Both the position numbers and the translations under genes were made by a program. Below the pieces are notes generated by a model, which did no database searches, was not told the origin of the DNA, and saw only the letters and a program-made list of their open reading frames with translations. From JAUREX01 sp044356825 (GTDB lineage: Bacteria; Pseudomonadota; Alphaproteobacteria; Rhodobacterales; Rhodobacteraceae), in NCBI GenBank assembly GCA_044356825.1, contig JBIKVM010000135.1, positions 1 through 8,103 on the forward strand: a stretch of 8,103 bases of DNA, read 5' to 3'. How positions within the stretch are numbered: the stretch's first letter is position 1; each line of letters starts with the position of its first letter. This document shows positions 1-6,674 of this stretch, piece by piece.

Positions 1-1
1 C

Positions 2-727
2 GAGAATTACCGCCGCATCCTGACCGACCCCGACGTCTGGGCGACGATGCAGGTGACGGCGCATTTCCTGCTCTGGACGCTCTTCCTTCAGGTCGTGATC
101 GGCTTCGCGCTCGCGTGGCTCATCAACCAGAAGTTCCGCGGCAACGATCTGTGGACGACGATCATCGTCCTGCCGATGATGCTCTCGCCCGCGGTGGTGG
201 GGAATTTCTGGACCTTCCTCTATCAGCCGCAGATCGGGCTCTTCAATTCGGCGGTTTCCTTCTTCACCGGCGGCGATCCGGCCGGGTTTTCCATGATCGG
301 CGAGGTGGCGCTCGCGCCCTGGGCCATCGTCATCGTCGACACCTGGATGTGGACGCCCTTCGTGATGCTGATCTGCCTTGCCGGCCTGCGCTCGATCCCG
401 CAGTCGATCTACGAGGCGGCCGAATGCGACCGGGCCTCGAAATGGCGGCAGTTCCGGACCATCACCCTGCCGATGGTGCTGCCGTTCCTGATGCTGGCGG
501 TGCTCTTTCGCGGGATCGAGAACTTCAAGATGTTCGATCTGGTCGTGCAACTCACCGGCGGCGGGCCGGGATCTACGACCGAACTCACCTCGATCACGCT
601 CAAGCGCGAGGCGTTCGAGAAGTGGCGCACGGGCTATGCCTCGGCCTATGCGATCATCCTGTTCGTGGCGGTGTTCGGGATCTCGTCGATCTACGTCAAG
701 GCCCTCAACGCGGTGAAGGCGAGATGA
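2..727 (+). CDS. ABC transporter permease, MalF/UgpA type (5' end missing)
   Basis: This is one of two inner-membrane permease subunits of a carbohydrate/polyol ABC importer. The reading frame is already open at base 2 (first residues ENYRRILTDPDVW), so the start codon lies upstream; 241 residues are visible. At least five hydrophobic segments can be seen, roughly at residues 21-41, 52-74, 104-128, 159-178 and 214-232. The cytoplasmic coupling loop EAAECDRASKWRQFRTITLP (138-157) matches the EAA motif that docks on the ATPase, although the usual Gly after the Asp is Arg here. LTGGGPG (184-190) is typical of the MalF/UgpA branch. The stop overlaps the next permease start as ATGA, so the two are probably translated together. 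The family is certain from the motifs; the substrate cannot be read from the sequence. Confidence 0.93.
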   Translation, partial: ENYRRILTDPDVWATMQVTAHFLLWTLFLQVVIGFALAWLINQKFRGNDLWTTIIVLPMMLSPAVVGNFWTFLYQPQIGLFNSAVSFFTGGDPAGFSMIGEVALAPWAIVIVDTWMWTPFVMLICLAGLRSIPQSIYEAAECDRASKWRQFRTITLPMVLPFLMLAVLFRGIENFKMFDLVVQLTGGGPGSTTELTSITLKREAFEKWRTGYASAYAIILFVAVFGISSIYVKALNAVKAR

Positions 728-1662
728 GCGCGACCTCCCCCACCGAACCGAGCGCGCGGCTGAAGCTCGTCTCGGGGCTCCTCGTCGGGCTCTATGCGAT
801 CATCACGATCCTGCCGCTCCTGTGGATCATCGCGACGGGGTTCAAATCCTCGGCGGATGCGATCGCCTATCCGCCCAAGCTCGTGTTCGAGCCGACGCTC
901 GAGGGGTATGTCAACCTCTTCACCACGCAGACCCGGCAGACGCCCGAGATGCTCGCCGCCAACCCGCCGACCACCTGGTACGAACGGATCGTGAGCGAGA
1001 AGGGCATGGTCATCGCGGGCCCCTCGCGCTTTGGCGAGCGCTTCCTGAACTCGGTCATCATCGGCTTCGGATCGACCTTCCTGTCGGTCTTTCTGGGCAC
1101 GCTCGCGGCCTATGCCTTCTCGCGCTATCGCGTCCCGCTGAAGGACGATCTGCTGTTCTTCATCCTCTCGACCCGGATGATGCCGCCGATCGCGGTCGCG
1201 ATCCCGATCTTCCTGATGTTCCGCACGCTCGGGCTGTCCGATACCCACGCGGGGATGATCCTGCTCTATACGGCCGTCAACCTCTCGCTCGCGGTGTGGC
1301 TGCTCAAGGGCTTCATCGACGAGATCCCGCGCGAGTACGAGGAAGCCGCGCTGATCGACGGCTATTCGCGCTTTCAGGCCTTCGTGAAGGTCGTGCTGCC
1401 GCAGGCGGCGACGGGCATCGCCTCGACCGCGATCTTCTGCCTCATCTTCGCTTGGAACGAATATGCCTTCGCGGTGCTGCTGACCTCGGGGACGGCGCAG
1501 ACGGCGCCGCCCTTCATCCCCACGATCATCGGCGTCGGCGGGCGCGACTGGCCGGCCGTCGCGGCGGGGGCGACGCTCTTCCTCGTGCCGGTCATGGTGT
1601 TCACGATCCTTCTGCGCAAGCACCTCCTGCGCGGGATCACCTTCGGGGCGGTGCGCAAATGA
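724..1662 (+). CDS. ABC transporter permease, MalG/UgpE type
   Basis: This is the second permease subunit (312 residues), expected to pair with the upstream MalF-like protein in the inner membrane. The ATG at 724 was chosen because it overlaps the previous stop (ATGA), has a GAAGG ribosome site at 715-719, and gives a normal MalG-type N terminus with a first membrane helix at about 15-38; in-frame codons further upstream lie inside the previous gene. The coupling motif EAALIDGYSRFQAFVKVVLP (207-226) is canonical, and the C-terminal segment FLVPVMVFTILLRKHLLRGITFGAVRK is typical of the family. A periplasmic stretch between the first two helices (about 61-109, rich in T, P, Q and including WYERIVSEKG) is longer than in MalG. 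The stop overlaps the following small gene by ATGA. Confidence 0.95.
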   Translation: MSATSPTEPSARLKLVSGLLVGLYAIITILPLLWIIATGFKSSADAIAYPPKLVFEPTLEGYVNLFTTQTRQTPEMLAANPPTTWYERIVSEKGMVIAGPSRFGERFLNSVIIGFGSTFLSVFLGTLAAYAFSRYRVPLKDDLLFFILSTRMMPPIAVAIPIFLMFRTLGLSDTHAGMILLYTAVNLSLAVWLLKGFIDEIPREYEEAALIDGYSRFQAFVKVVLPQAATGIASTAIFCLIFAWNEYAFAVLLTSGTAQTAPPFIPTIIGVGGRDWPAVAAGATLFLVPVMVFTILLRKHLLRGITFGAVRK

Positions 1663-1847
1663 AGGATTTCCTCGCCGGTCTTGCCCGACTGCGCCGCGGC
1701 CCGTGGGAGATGGTCGCGAGCGTGCTGATCGGGCTTGGCGTCTTCATGCTCATGCAGCCCTTCGCGCTGGTGGCGTTCACCTACAGCTTCGTCGTCATGC
1801 TGACGGGCACGGTGATGTTCATCATCGTCAGCCATTTCCCGGAGTAG
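1659..1847 (+). CDS. Small two-helix membrane protein of the transporter operon
   Basis: This frame of 62 residues starts with ATG inside the previous stop (ATGA overlap) and ends 3 bases before the next ATPase. It is preceded by a G-rich stretch (1645-1651) at good spacing for ribosome binding. The N terminus is basic (K2, R10, R12, R13), followed by two hydrophobic segments at about 18-38 and 40-57 joined by a very short turn. By the positive-inside rule both ends would be cytoplasmic. It has no Cys and no recognisable enzymatic motif. I do not recognise the family. Its position between permease and ATPase genes suggests an accessory or stabilising subunit of the importer; the rhizobial glycerol ABC operon (glpSTPQUV) also carries a small membrane protein, so there is a precedent. 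It is too coupled and too clearly membrane-like to be a chance frame. Confidence 0.8.
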   Translation: MKDFLAGLARLRRGPWEMVASVLIGLGVFMLMQPFALVAFTYSFVVMLTGTVMFIIVSHFPE

Positions 1848-1850
1848 ACG

Positions 1851-2948
1851 ATGGCCGAGATCGTCATCCGCAACCTGCGCAAGGAATTCGGCGGCTTCAC
1901 CGCCGTCGAGGGCTCAAGCTTCACCATCGCGGATGGCGAGTTCTTCATGCTGCTCGGCCCGTCGGGCTGCGGCAAGACGACGACGCTGCGGATGATCGCG
2001 GGGCTCGAACTGCCGACGAGCGGGCAGATCCTGATCGATGGCGAGGATGTCAGCCAGCTTCCGGCCAGCCAGCGCGACATCGCCTTCGTCTTCCAGATGT
2101 TCGCGCTCTATCCGCACATGAACGTGCGCCGCAACATCGCCTATCCGCTGGTCAGCCAGGGCCTCGGGCGGCGCGAGGTGGCGGCGAAGGTCGCCGAGGC
2201 TGCGCGCATCCTCGGGATCGAGCATCTGCTCGACCGGCCCGTGGGTGGCCTCTCGGGGGGCGACCGGCAGCGGGTGGCGCTCGGCCGCGCGATCGTGCGC
2301 GATCCGAAATGCTTCCTGATGGACGAACCGCTCGGCGCCCTCGATGCCGAGTTCCGCGAGCACATGGCGCAGGAATTGCGCGCGCTGCACGACCGGATGG
2401 GGGCGACGACCGTCTATGTCACGCACGACCAGCTCGAGGCGATGCAGATGGGCGACCGGATCGTGGTCATGAACCACGGCGTGATCGAGCAGTTCGGCAC
2501 CCCGCGCGACATCTACGACAAGCCGCGCACCCTGTTCGTGGCCGAGTTCATCGGCTCGCCGCCGATGAACTTCCTGCGCTTTCACGGCTCGGTCGCGGCG
2601 GGGGCGACCGAGGTCGCCTTCCACCACATCGCCCACCCCCTGCCTGCCCTGCGCGAGGCCTTCGCGGGCGACATGGTCTATGGCGTGCGCCCCGAACATG
2701 TCCGCATTTCCGACGATGCCGCCCTGCGCGCCGAGGTCATAGCGGCCGAATACCTCGGCACCACGCAGATCGTGACGCTGCGCTCGGCCGCCGGCACCCT
2801 GCGGGCCCGCATCCCCTCGGACCGGGTGGTCCGCGCGGGGGCGAGCGTCGGCGTCTCCTTCGACGGCGCCCGTGTCACGCTCTTTGATGCCCGCTCCGGC
2901 CGGGCGCTGCGCTCGGCCCACAACGAGGGGGTGCTCGGCCATGGCTGA
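1851..2948 (+). CDS. ABC transporter ATPase 1, MalK/UgpC type
   Basis: This cytoplasmic ATPase subunit (365 residues) would power the importer. The ATG at 1851 follows GGAG (1841-1844) at six bases. Walker A is GPSGCGKTT (36-44), the Q-loop Gln is at 82 (FVFQMFALYPHM), the signature is LSGGD (134-138), Walker B is CFLMDE (154-159), the D-loop is GALD (162-165) and the switch His is 192 (YVTHDQLEAM). FIGSPPMNF (233-241) and the following TOBE-like C-terminal region, with VRPEHVRI, identify the MalK/UgpC carbohydrate-importer branch. The signature carries Asp where Gln is usual. It overlaps the next ATPase gene by 8 bases and most likely forms a heterodimer with it. The family is certain; the substrate is unknown. 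Confidence 0.95.
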   Translation: MAEIVIRNLRKEFGGFTAVEGSSFTIADGEFFMLLGPSGCGKTTTLRMIAGLELPTSGQILIDGEDVSQLPASQRDIAFVFQMFALYPHMNVRRNIAYPLVSQGLGRREVAAKVAEAARILGIEHLLDRPVGGLSGGDRQRVALGRAIVRDPKCFLMDEPLGALDAEFREHMAQELRALHDRMGATTVYVTHDQLEAMQMGDRIVVMNHGVIEQFGTPRDIYDKPRTLFVAEFIGSPPMNFLRFHGSVAAGATEVAFHHIAHPLPALREAFAGDMVYGVRPEHVRISDDAALRAEVIAAEYLGTTQIVTLRSAAGTLRARIPSDRVVRAGASVGVSFDGARVTLFDARSGRALRSAHNEGVLGHG

Positions 2949-3951
2949 GGTCGTGCTCGACCGCCTGCGGCGCCGCTTCGGGGCGACGGTCGCCACCGAC
3001 GACGTCTCGCTCACGATCCCCGACGGCGCCTTTGTCGTGCTGCTCGGCCCGACGGGCGCGGGCAAGACGACGCTCCTGCGCCTCGTCTCGGGGCTCGAGA
3101 CGCCCGAGGCGGGCGATGTCCGCTTCGACGGCCAATCGGTGCTGGGCCTGACGCCCGCCGACCGCAACGTGACGATGGTCTTTCAGCAATACTCGCTCTA
3201 TCCGCACATGACCGTGCGCGAGAACCTCGCCTTTCCGCTGCGCAGCCCGCGCCTGCGCACGCCCGAGGCCGAGATCGCGCGCAGGGTGGGCGAGGTGGCC
3301 GAGGTGCTGCGGATCTCGCACAAGCTCGACAACCGCGCGACCGCCCTCTCGGGCGGCGAGATGCAGCGCGTCTCGATCGGGCGGGCGCTGGTGCGCACGC
3401 CCGCCATCCACCTGATGGACGAACCGCTCAGCTCGCTCGACGCCAAGCTGCGCGCCGATCTCAGGGTCGAACTGAAGCGGATACAGGCCACGCTCGGGGC
3501 GACGCTGCTCTATGTCACGCACGACCAGATCGAGGCGATGACGATGGCCACGCATGTGGGCGTGCTCGATCAGGGGCGGCTCGTGCAGTTCGGCACCCCG
3601 CGCGAGGTCTACGAGGATCCCGCGACGCTCCATGTCGCAAGCCGTCTGGGCCTGCCGCGCATCAACACGCTGCCCGCCGATCTCTGGCCCGGCGCGCCGT
3701 CCGGGGCCCGCACCATCGGCTTGCGGCCCGAGCATATCGCGACCGGCCGCGGCCGGCCCGCCCGCGTCCAGCGGCTAGAGCATCTGGGCGACCAGACGCG
3801 GCTGCACCTGATGCTCGACGGGCACGAGATCGTGACGCTCGCCCAACCCGACACCGACCTGGAGCCGGGCGACAGCCTCGCCATCGAACCCCGCAACCCG
3901 CTTTACTTCGACGCCGCAGGCGGCCGCATCCATGAGGGAGACCGCAGATGA
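2941..3951 (+). CDS. ABC transporter ATPase 2, MalK/UgpC type
   Basis: This is the second ATPase subunit (336 residues), a diverged paralogue of its upstream neighbour. The ATG at 2941 gives the family N terminus MAEVVLDRLRRRFG and lies about nine bases after GAGGGGG (2925-2931); an in-frame ATG at 2878 would only add residues read from the previous gene. Walker A is GPTGAGKTT (36-44), the Q-loop Gln is 82, the signature is LSGGE (136-140), Walker B is IHLMDE (156-161) and the switch His is 194. The regulatory C-terminal domain contains GLRPEHIATG and is shorter than that of ATPase 1. Two distinct ATPases in one importer operon fit the rhizobial glycerol (GlpS/GlpT) layout and differ from the single-MalK layout. 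The stop overlaps the kinase start by ATGA. Confidence 0.95.
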   Translation: MAEVVLDRLRRRFGATVATDDVSLTIPDGAFVVLLGPTGAGKTTLLRLVSGLETPEAGDVRFDGQSVLGLTPADRNVTMVFQQYSLYPHMTVRENLAFPLRSPRLRTPEAEIARRVGEVAEVLRISHKLDNRATALSGGEMQRVSIGRALVRTPAIHLMDEPLSSLDAKLRADLRVELKRIQATLGATLLYVTHDQIEAMTMATHVGVLDQGRLVQFGTPREVYEDPATLHVASRLGLPRINTLPADLWPGAPSGARTIGLRPEHIATGRGRPARVQRLEHLGDQTRLHLMLDGHEIVTLAQPDTDLEPGDSLAIEPRNPLYFDAAGGRIHEGDRR

Positions 3952-5576
3952 AGCAGTTCATGAACACGAGGGAAACGCTCGTCACCGAGGCGATCGAGGG
4001 GATGCTGCGGCTCGGTGCCGGGCGGCTCGCGCGGCTCGACGGGTTCCCGCACATCAAGGTCGTGGTGCGCACCGACTGGGACCGCTCGAAGGTCGCGCTC
4101 GTCTCGGGCGGCGGATCGGGGCACGAGCCGAGCCACGCGGGCTTCGTCGGCCGCGGCATGCTGACGGCGGCCGTCTGCGGCGAGGTCTTCGCCTCGCCCT
4201 CGGTCGATGCGGTGCTCGCGGGGATCCTCGCCGTGACCGGCAAGGCGGGATGCCTCTTGATCGTCAAGAACTACACCGGCGACCGGCTGAACTTCGGGCT
4301 GGCGGCCGAGCGGGCGCGCGCGCGCGGCCTCAAGGTCGAGATGGTGATCGTCGATGACGATGTGGCGCTGCCCGATCTGCCGCAGGCGCGCGGCGTCGCG
4401 GGCACGCTGTTCGTGCACAAGACGGCCGGCGCGCTGGCCGAGGCGGGCGCCGACCTCGAGACGGTCGCGCAGGCCGCGCGCGGCATCATCGACGGGGTCG
4501 TCTCGATCGGCATGTCGCTCGATACCTGCACCATCCCCGGCATGGCCAAGGAGGCGCGCATCGCCCCGGGCAAGGCCGAGCTCGGCCTCGGCATCCACGG
4601 CGAGGCCGGGATCGAGCAGGTCGATTTCACCGACGCCCGCGCCGCGATCGAGATGGTCGCCGACCGCCTCGCCCCGCATGTCGGACCGGGGCGGCATGTG
4701 GCGCTTCTGAACAATCTGGGCAGCACCACCCCGCTCGAGATGGGGGTGCTGGCCGAGGAACTCCTGCGTTCGCGGCTGGGCGGCCAGATCGGCTGGATGG
4801 TGGGGCCCGCGCCGTTGATGACCTCGCTCGACATGCGGGGGTTTTCGGTCTCGCTCCTGCCCGTCACGCCCGAGATCGAGCGCGCGCTGATGGCGCCCGT
4901 CGCCCCCGCCGCCTGGCCGGGCTGCCTGCCGGTCGGCCCGGTCGCGACCCTGCCGCTGCCGGACGGGCTGACGCCGATCCAGCCCCTGCCCTCGCAGAGC
5001 CCCGCGACGCGCGCCCTGATCGAGGATTGCTGCGCCGTCCTGATCGCGGCCGAGGGCGACCTCAACGCGCTCGACGCCAAATCGGGCGACGGCGATACGG
5101 GCAGCACGCTCGCGACCGCCGCGCGCGCCCTCGTCGCGGCGCTCGACCGGCTGCCGCTCGCCGATCAGACCCAGCTGTACCGGGCCATCGGGCAGGAACT
5201 CAGCCAGACCATGGGCGGATCCTCGGGCGTGCTGCTCGCGATCTTCTTCGCCGCGGCGGGCGATGCCTCGGCGGGGGGGCGCGACATGATCGGGGCGCTT
5301 CGGGCGGGTCTCGACCGGATCGAGAGTGTCGGCGGAGCTCGACCTGGCGACCGGACGATGATCGACGCTCTCGCCCCGGCGCTCGGGGCGCTTGCAGGGG
5401 GCGTTGGTGCGGCGGCACGCGCAGCGCGCGAAGGGGCGGACGCCACGGCGCGGATCACCCGTGCGCGCGCCGGACGCGCGAGCTATCTCGCCGAAGGCAG
5501 CCTTGCCGGGCACAACGATCCGGGCGCCGAAGCGGTCGCGCGGCTCTTCGAACATCTCGCCCGCGCCGGTCACTGA
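3948..5576 (+). CDS. Dihydroxyacetone kinase, single-chain DhaK-DhaL (ATP-dependent)
   Basis: This cytoplasmic kinase (542 residues) phosphorylates dihydroxyacetone or a related short ketose with ATP. GAGGGAG (3934-3940) lies seven bases before the ATG, which overlaps the ATPase 2 stop. The N-terminal DhaK domain (about 8-330) has GGGSGHEPSHAG (54-65), NYTGDRLNF (108-116), RGVAGTLFVHK (148-158) and GIHGEAG (215-221), whose His217 corresponds to the residue that binds the substrate carbonyl covalently. After a Pro-rich linker (about 330-352), the C-terminal DhaL domain has LDAKSGDGDTGS (375-386), whose Asp376, Asp381 and Asp383 hold Mg-ATP, then GGSSGVLLAIFF (423-434), GARPGDRTMIDAL (463-475) and GRASYL (509-514). 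Length and both active sites are complete. Being coupled to an importer, it probably acts on the imported compound or its oxidised form. Erythrulose kinases belong to the same family, so C3 versus C4 is open. Confidence 0.93.
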   Translation: MKQFMNTRETLVTEAIEGMLRLGAGRLARLDGFPHIKVVVRTDWDRSKVALVSGGGSGHEPSHAGFVGRGMLTAAVCGEVFASPSVDAVLAGILAVTGKAGCLLIVKNYTGDRLNFGLAAERARARGLKVEMVIVDDDVALPDLPQARGVAGTLFVHKTAGALAEAGADLETVAQAARGIIDGVVSIGMSLDTCTIPGMAKEARIAPGKAELGLGIHGEAGIEQVDFTDARAAIEMVADRLAPHVGPGRHVALLNNLGSTTPLEMGVLAEELLRSRLGGQIGWMVGPAPLMTSLDMRGFSVSLLPVTPEIERALMAPVAPAAWPGCLPVGPVATLPLPDGLTPIQPLPSQSPATRALIEDCCAVLIAAEGDLNALDAKSGDGDTGSTLATAARALVAALDRLPLADQTQLYRAIGQELSQTMGGSSGVLLAIFFAAAGDASAGGRDMIGALRAGLDRIESVGGARPGDRTMIDALAPALGALAGGVGAAARAAREGADATARITRARAGRASYLAEGSLAGHNDPGAEAVARLFEHLARAGH

Positions 5577-5603
5577 GGGTCGGACCATCCGGGCTTGACC
5601 TTC

Positions 5604-5640
5604 GCGCCACCTGCCGCAAGGCTCGGGAGCGAGGTGGCGC
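5604..5640. repeat. Perfect 9-bp inverted repeat in the kinase-ureohydrolase gap
   Basis: GCGCCACCT (5604-5612) is exactly repeated in reverse complement as AGGTGGCGC (5632-5640) with 19 bases between. Inside the loop, GCC-GCAA-GGC (5613-5622) can form a small extra hairpin with a GNRA-type loop. In RNA this would be a strong stem ending 14 bases before the ATG at 5655. No T-run follows, so it is not a standard intrinsic terminator. It could be an mRNA processing or stability element, an attenuator-like structure, or a DNA operator. The repeat is seen directly; the role is inference. Confidence 0.6.
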
Positions 5641-5654
5641 AGCGGGGGTGGCAG

Positions 5655-6599
5655 ATGGCGGATATCGGGACGATGTTCGGCGCGGAAGGGGCACCGGCGG
5701 GCTTCATGGGCCTGCCGCGCTCTCAGAGCCTCGGGGCTGCCGAAGGGGCGGGCGTCGTTCTGCTCGGGGCTGGGTCGGCGACGCCCTACGCCTCCGTCGG
5801 GGCCTATTGCGCCGATGGCCCGGCCGCGATCCGGGCGGGGGCTGCCCCCTACGCCGCGAACCTCGGGCATGTGAACTTCGACCTCGGTCGCCCGATCGTG
5901 CCCGAGGGTGCGGTCGTCGTCGATGCGGGCGATCTGCCCTGCGATCCTGCTCGAGCGGCCGCATCGCGTGCCGAGATCGGCTCAGCGCTCCGCGCGATCC
6001 TCGGGCGGGGTGCGTCGGCCGTGCTGTTGGGCGGGGATGATTCGGTCCAGATCCCGATGATCGAGGCTGCGGGCGTCCTTGGCCGGCCTGTCACGATCGT
6101 GCAGATCGACGCACACATCGACTGGCGCGACGAAGTTCAGGGCGAGCGGCTGGGGCTGTCATCCACGATGCGGCGCGCATCCGAGATGGCGCATGTGGGT
6201 CAGATGATTCAGATCGGGGCCCGCGGCATCGGATCGGCGCGTCCGGCGGATCTTGCGGATGCCCGGCGCCGCGGGGTGCGCCTTGTCACCGCCGCCGATC
6301 TGGCGGCGGGGGGGATTGCCGCTGCCCTTGGTGCCATCCCCGAGGGCGGCGACATCCTCGTGTGCTTCGATTTCGACGCTCTCGACCCGGCGGTGATGCC
6401 GGCGGTGATCGGCCGGACCGCCGGCGGCCTGCGTTATGACGACTGGCTTGGCCTGATGCGTGGCATTGCGCGCAAGGGCCGGATCGCTGCGGTCGGCATG
6501 GTTGAGTTCATGCCGGGCCGTGACATCGACGGACAGGGTGCGACGGTGGCGGCGCAGGCCGCGGCGGCGGTGCTCGGGATCCTCGCGGCGCAAGGCTGA
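5655..6599 (+). CDS. Ureohydrolase, arginase/agmatinase family
   Basis: This is a binuclear-metal C-N hydrolase fold (314 residues) of the family that splits guanidino or formimino groups (arginase, agmatinase, guanidinobutyrase, formiminoglutamase). Conserved metal-binding elements are IDAHIDWRD (151-159; Asp152, His154, Asp156), FDFDALDP (238-245; Asp239, Asp241) and GMVEF (281-285; Glu284). The first element reads LGGDDS (125-130) where the family usually has GGDHS, so the first metal-ligand His is Asp129. I chose ATG 5655 because a G-rich ribosome site (5644-5650) precedes it and because a TTG start at 5595 would place the inverted repeat within coding sequence; that longer form would add 20 residues with no family features. 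It has no signal peptide, so it is cytoplasmic. The exact substrate cannot be decided. Codon use looks slightly less C-rich than in its neighbours. Confidence 0.85.
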   Translation: MADIGTMFGAEGAPAGFMGLPRSQSLGAAEGAGVVLLGAGSATPYASVGAYCADGPAAIRAGAAPYAANLGHVNFDLGRPIVPEGAVVVDAGDLPCDPARAAASRAEIGSALRAILGRGASAVLLGGDDSVQIPMIEAAGVLGRPVTIVQIDAHIDWRDEVQGERLGLSSTMRRASEMAHVGQMIQIGARGIGSARPADLADARRRGVRLVTAADLAAGGIAAALGAIPEGGDILVCFDFDALDPAVMPAVIGRTAGGLRYDDWLGLMRGIARKGRIAAVGMVEFMPGRDIDGQGATVAAQAAAAVLGILAAQG

Positions 6600-6674
6600 C
6601 GGGGCAGTGGACAATTCCGGTGTTGAGCGCCAGAACTTTGGGCGCGATGCAGCGGTGGCTGAAGGAGAGACGAG

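Noticed and set aside
115..723. Upstream extension of the second permease frame
   Set aside because: These codons lie within the first permease gene in another frame and read as Arg-rich nonsense; the ATG at 724 gives the expected family N terminus.
2489..3605. Identical 21-base stretches in the two ATPase genes (2489-2509 and 3585-3605), suggesting gene conversion
   Set aside because: The match encodes the conserved QFGTPR region and codon choice is strongly biased, so identity is explained by paralogy and shared codon use.
5273..5279. Run of seven G in the kinase gene as a phase-variable tract (a similar run is at 6308-6314)
   Set aside because: Runs of this length are expected in such G+C-rich coding sequence, both frames are intact, and neither gene type is usually phase-variable.
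5595..5654. TTG start giving a ureohydrolase 20 residues longer
   Set aside because: There is no well-spaced ribosome site, the added residues show no family features, and the segment contains a perfect inverted repeat. The ATG at 5655 has a better ribosome site.
3903..5870. 655-codon open frame on the minus strand, antisense to the kinase gene
   Set aside because: It is rich in Arg, Gly, Ala, Pro, Asp and His with no domain pattern, as expected for the reverse strand of a G+C-rich gene. The + strand frame there has complete kinase motifs.
6627..6645. 5-bp inverted repeat GCGCC/GGCGC in the ureohydrolase-amidase gap as a terminator
   Set aside because: The stem is short, the loop is nine bases and no T-run follows. 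Such matches are common by chance in G+C-rich DNA. I see nothing else supportable in this 75-base gap apart from the amidase ribosome site.
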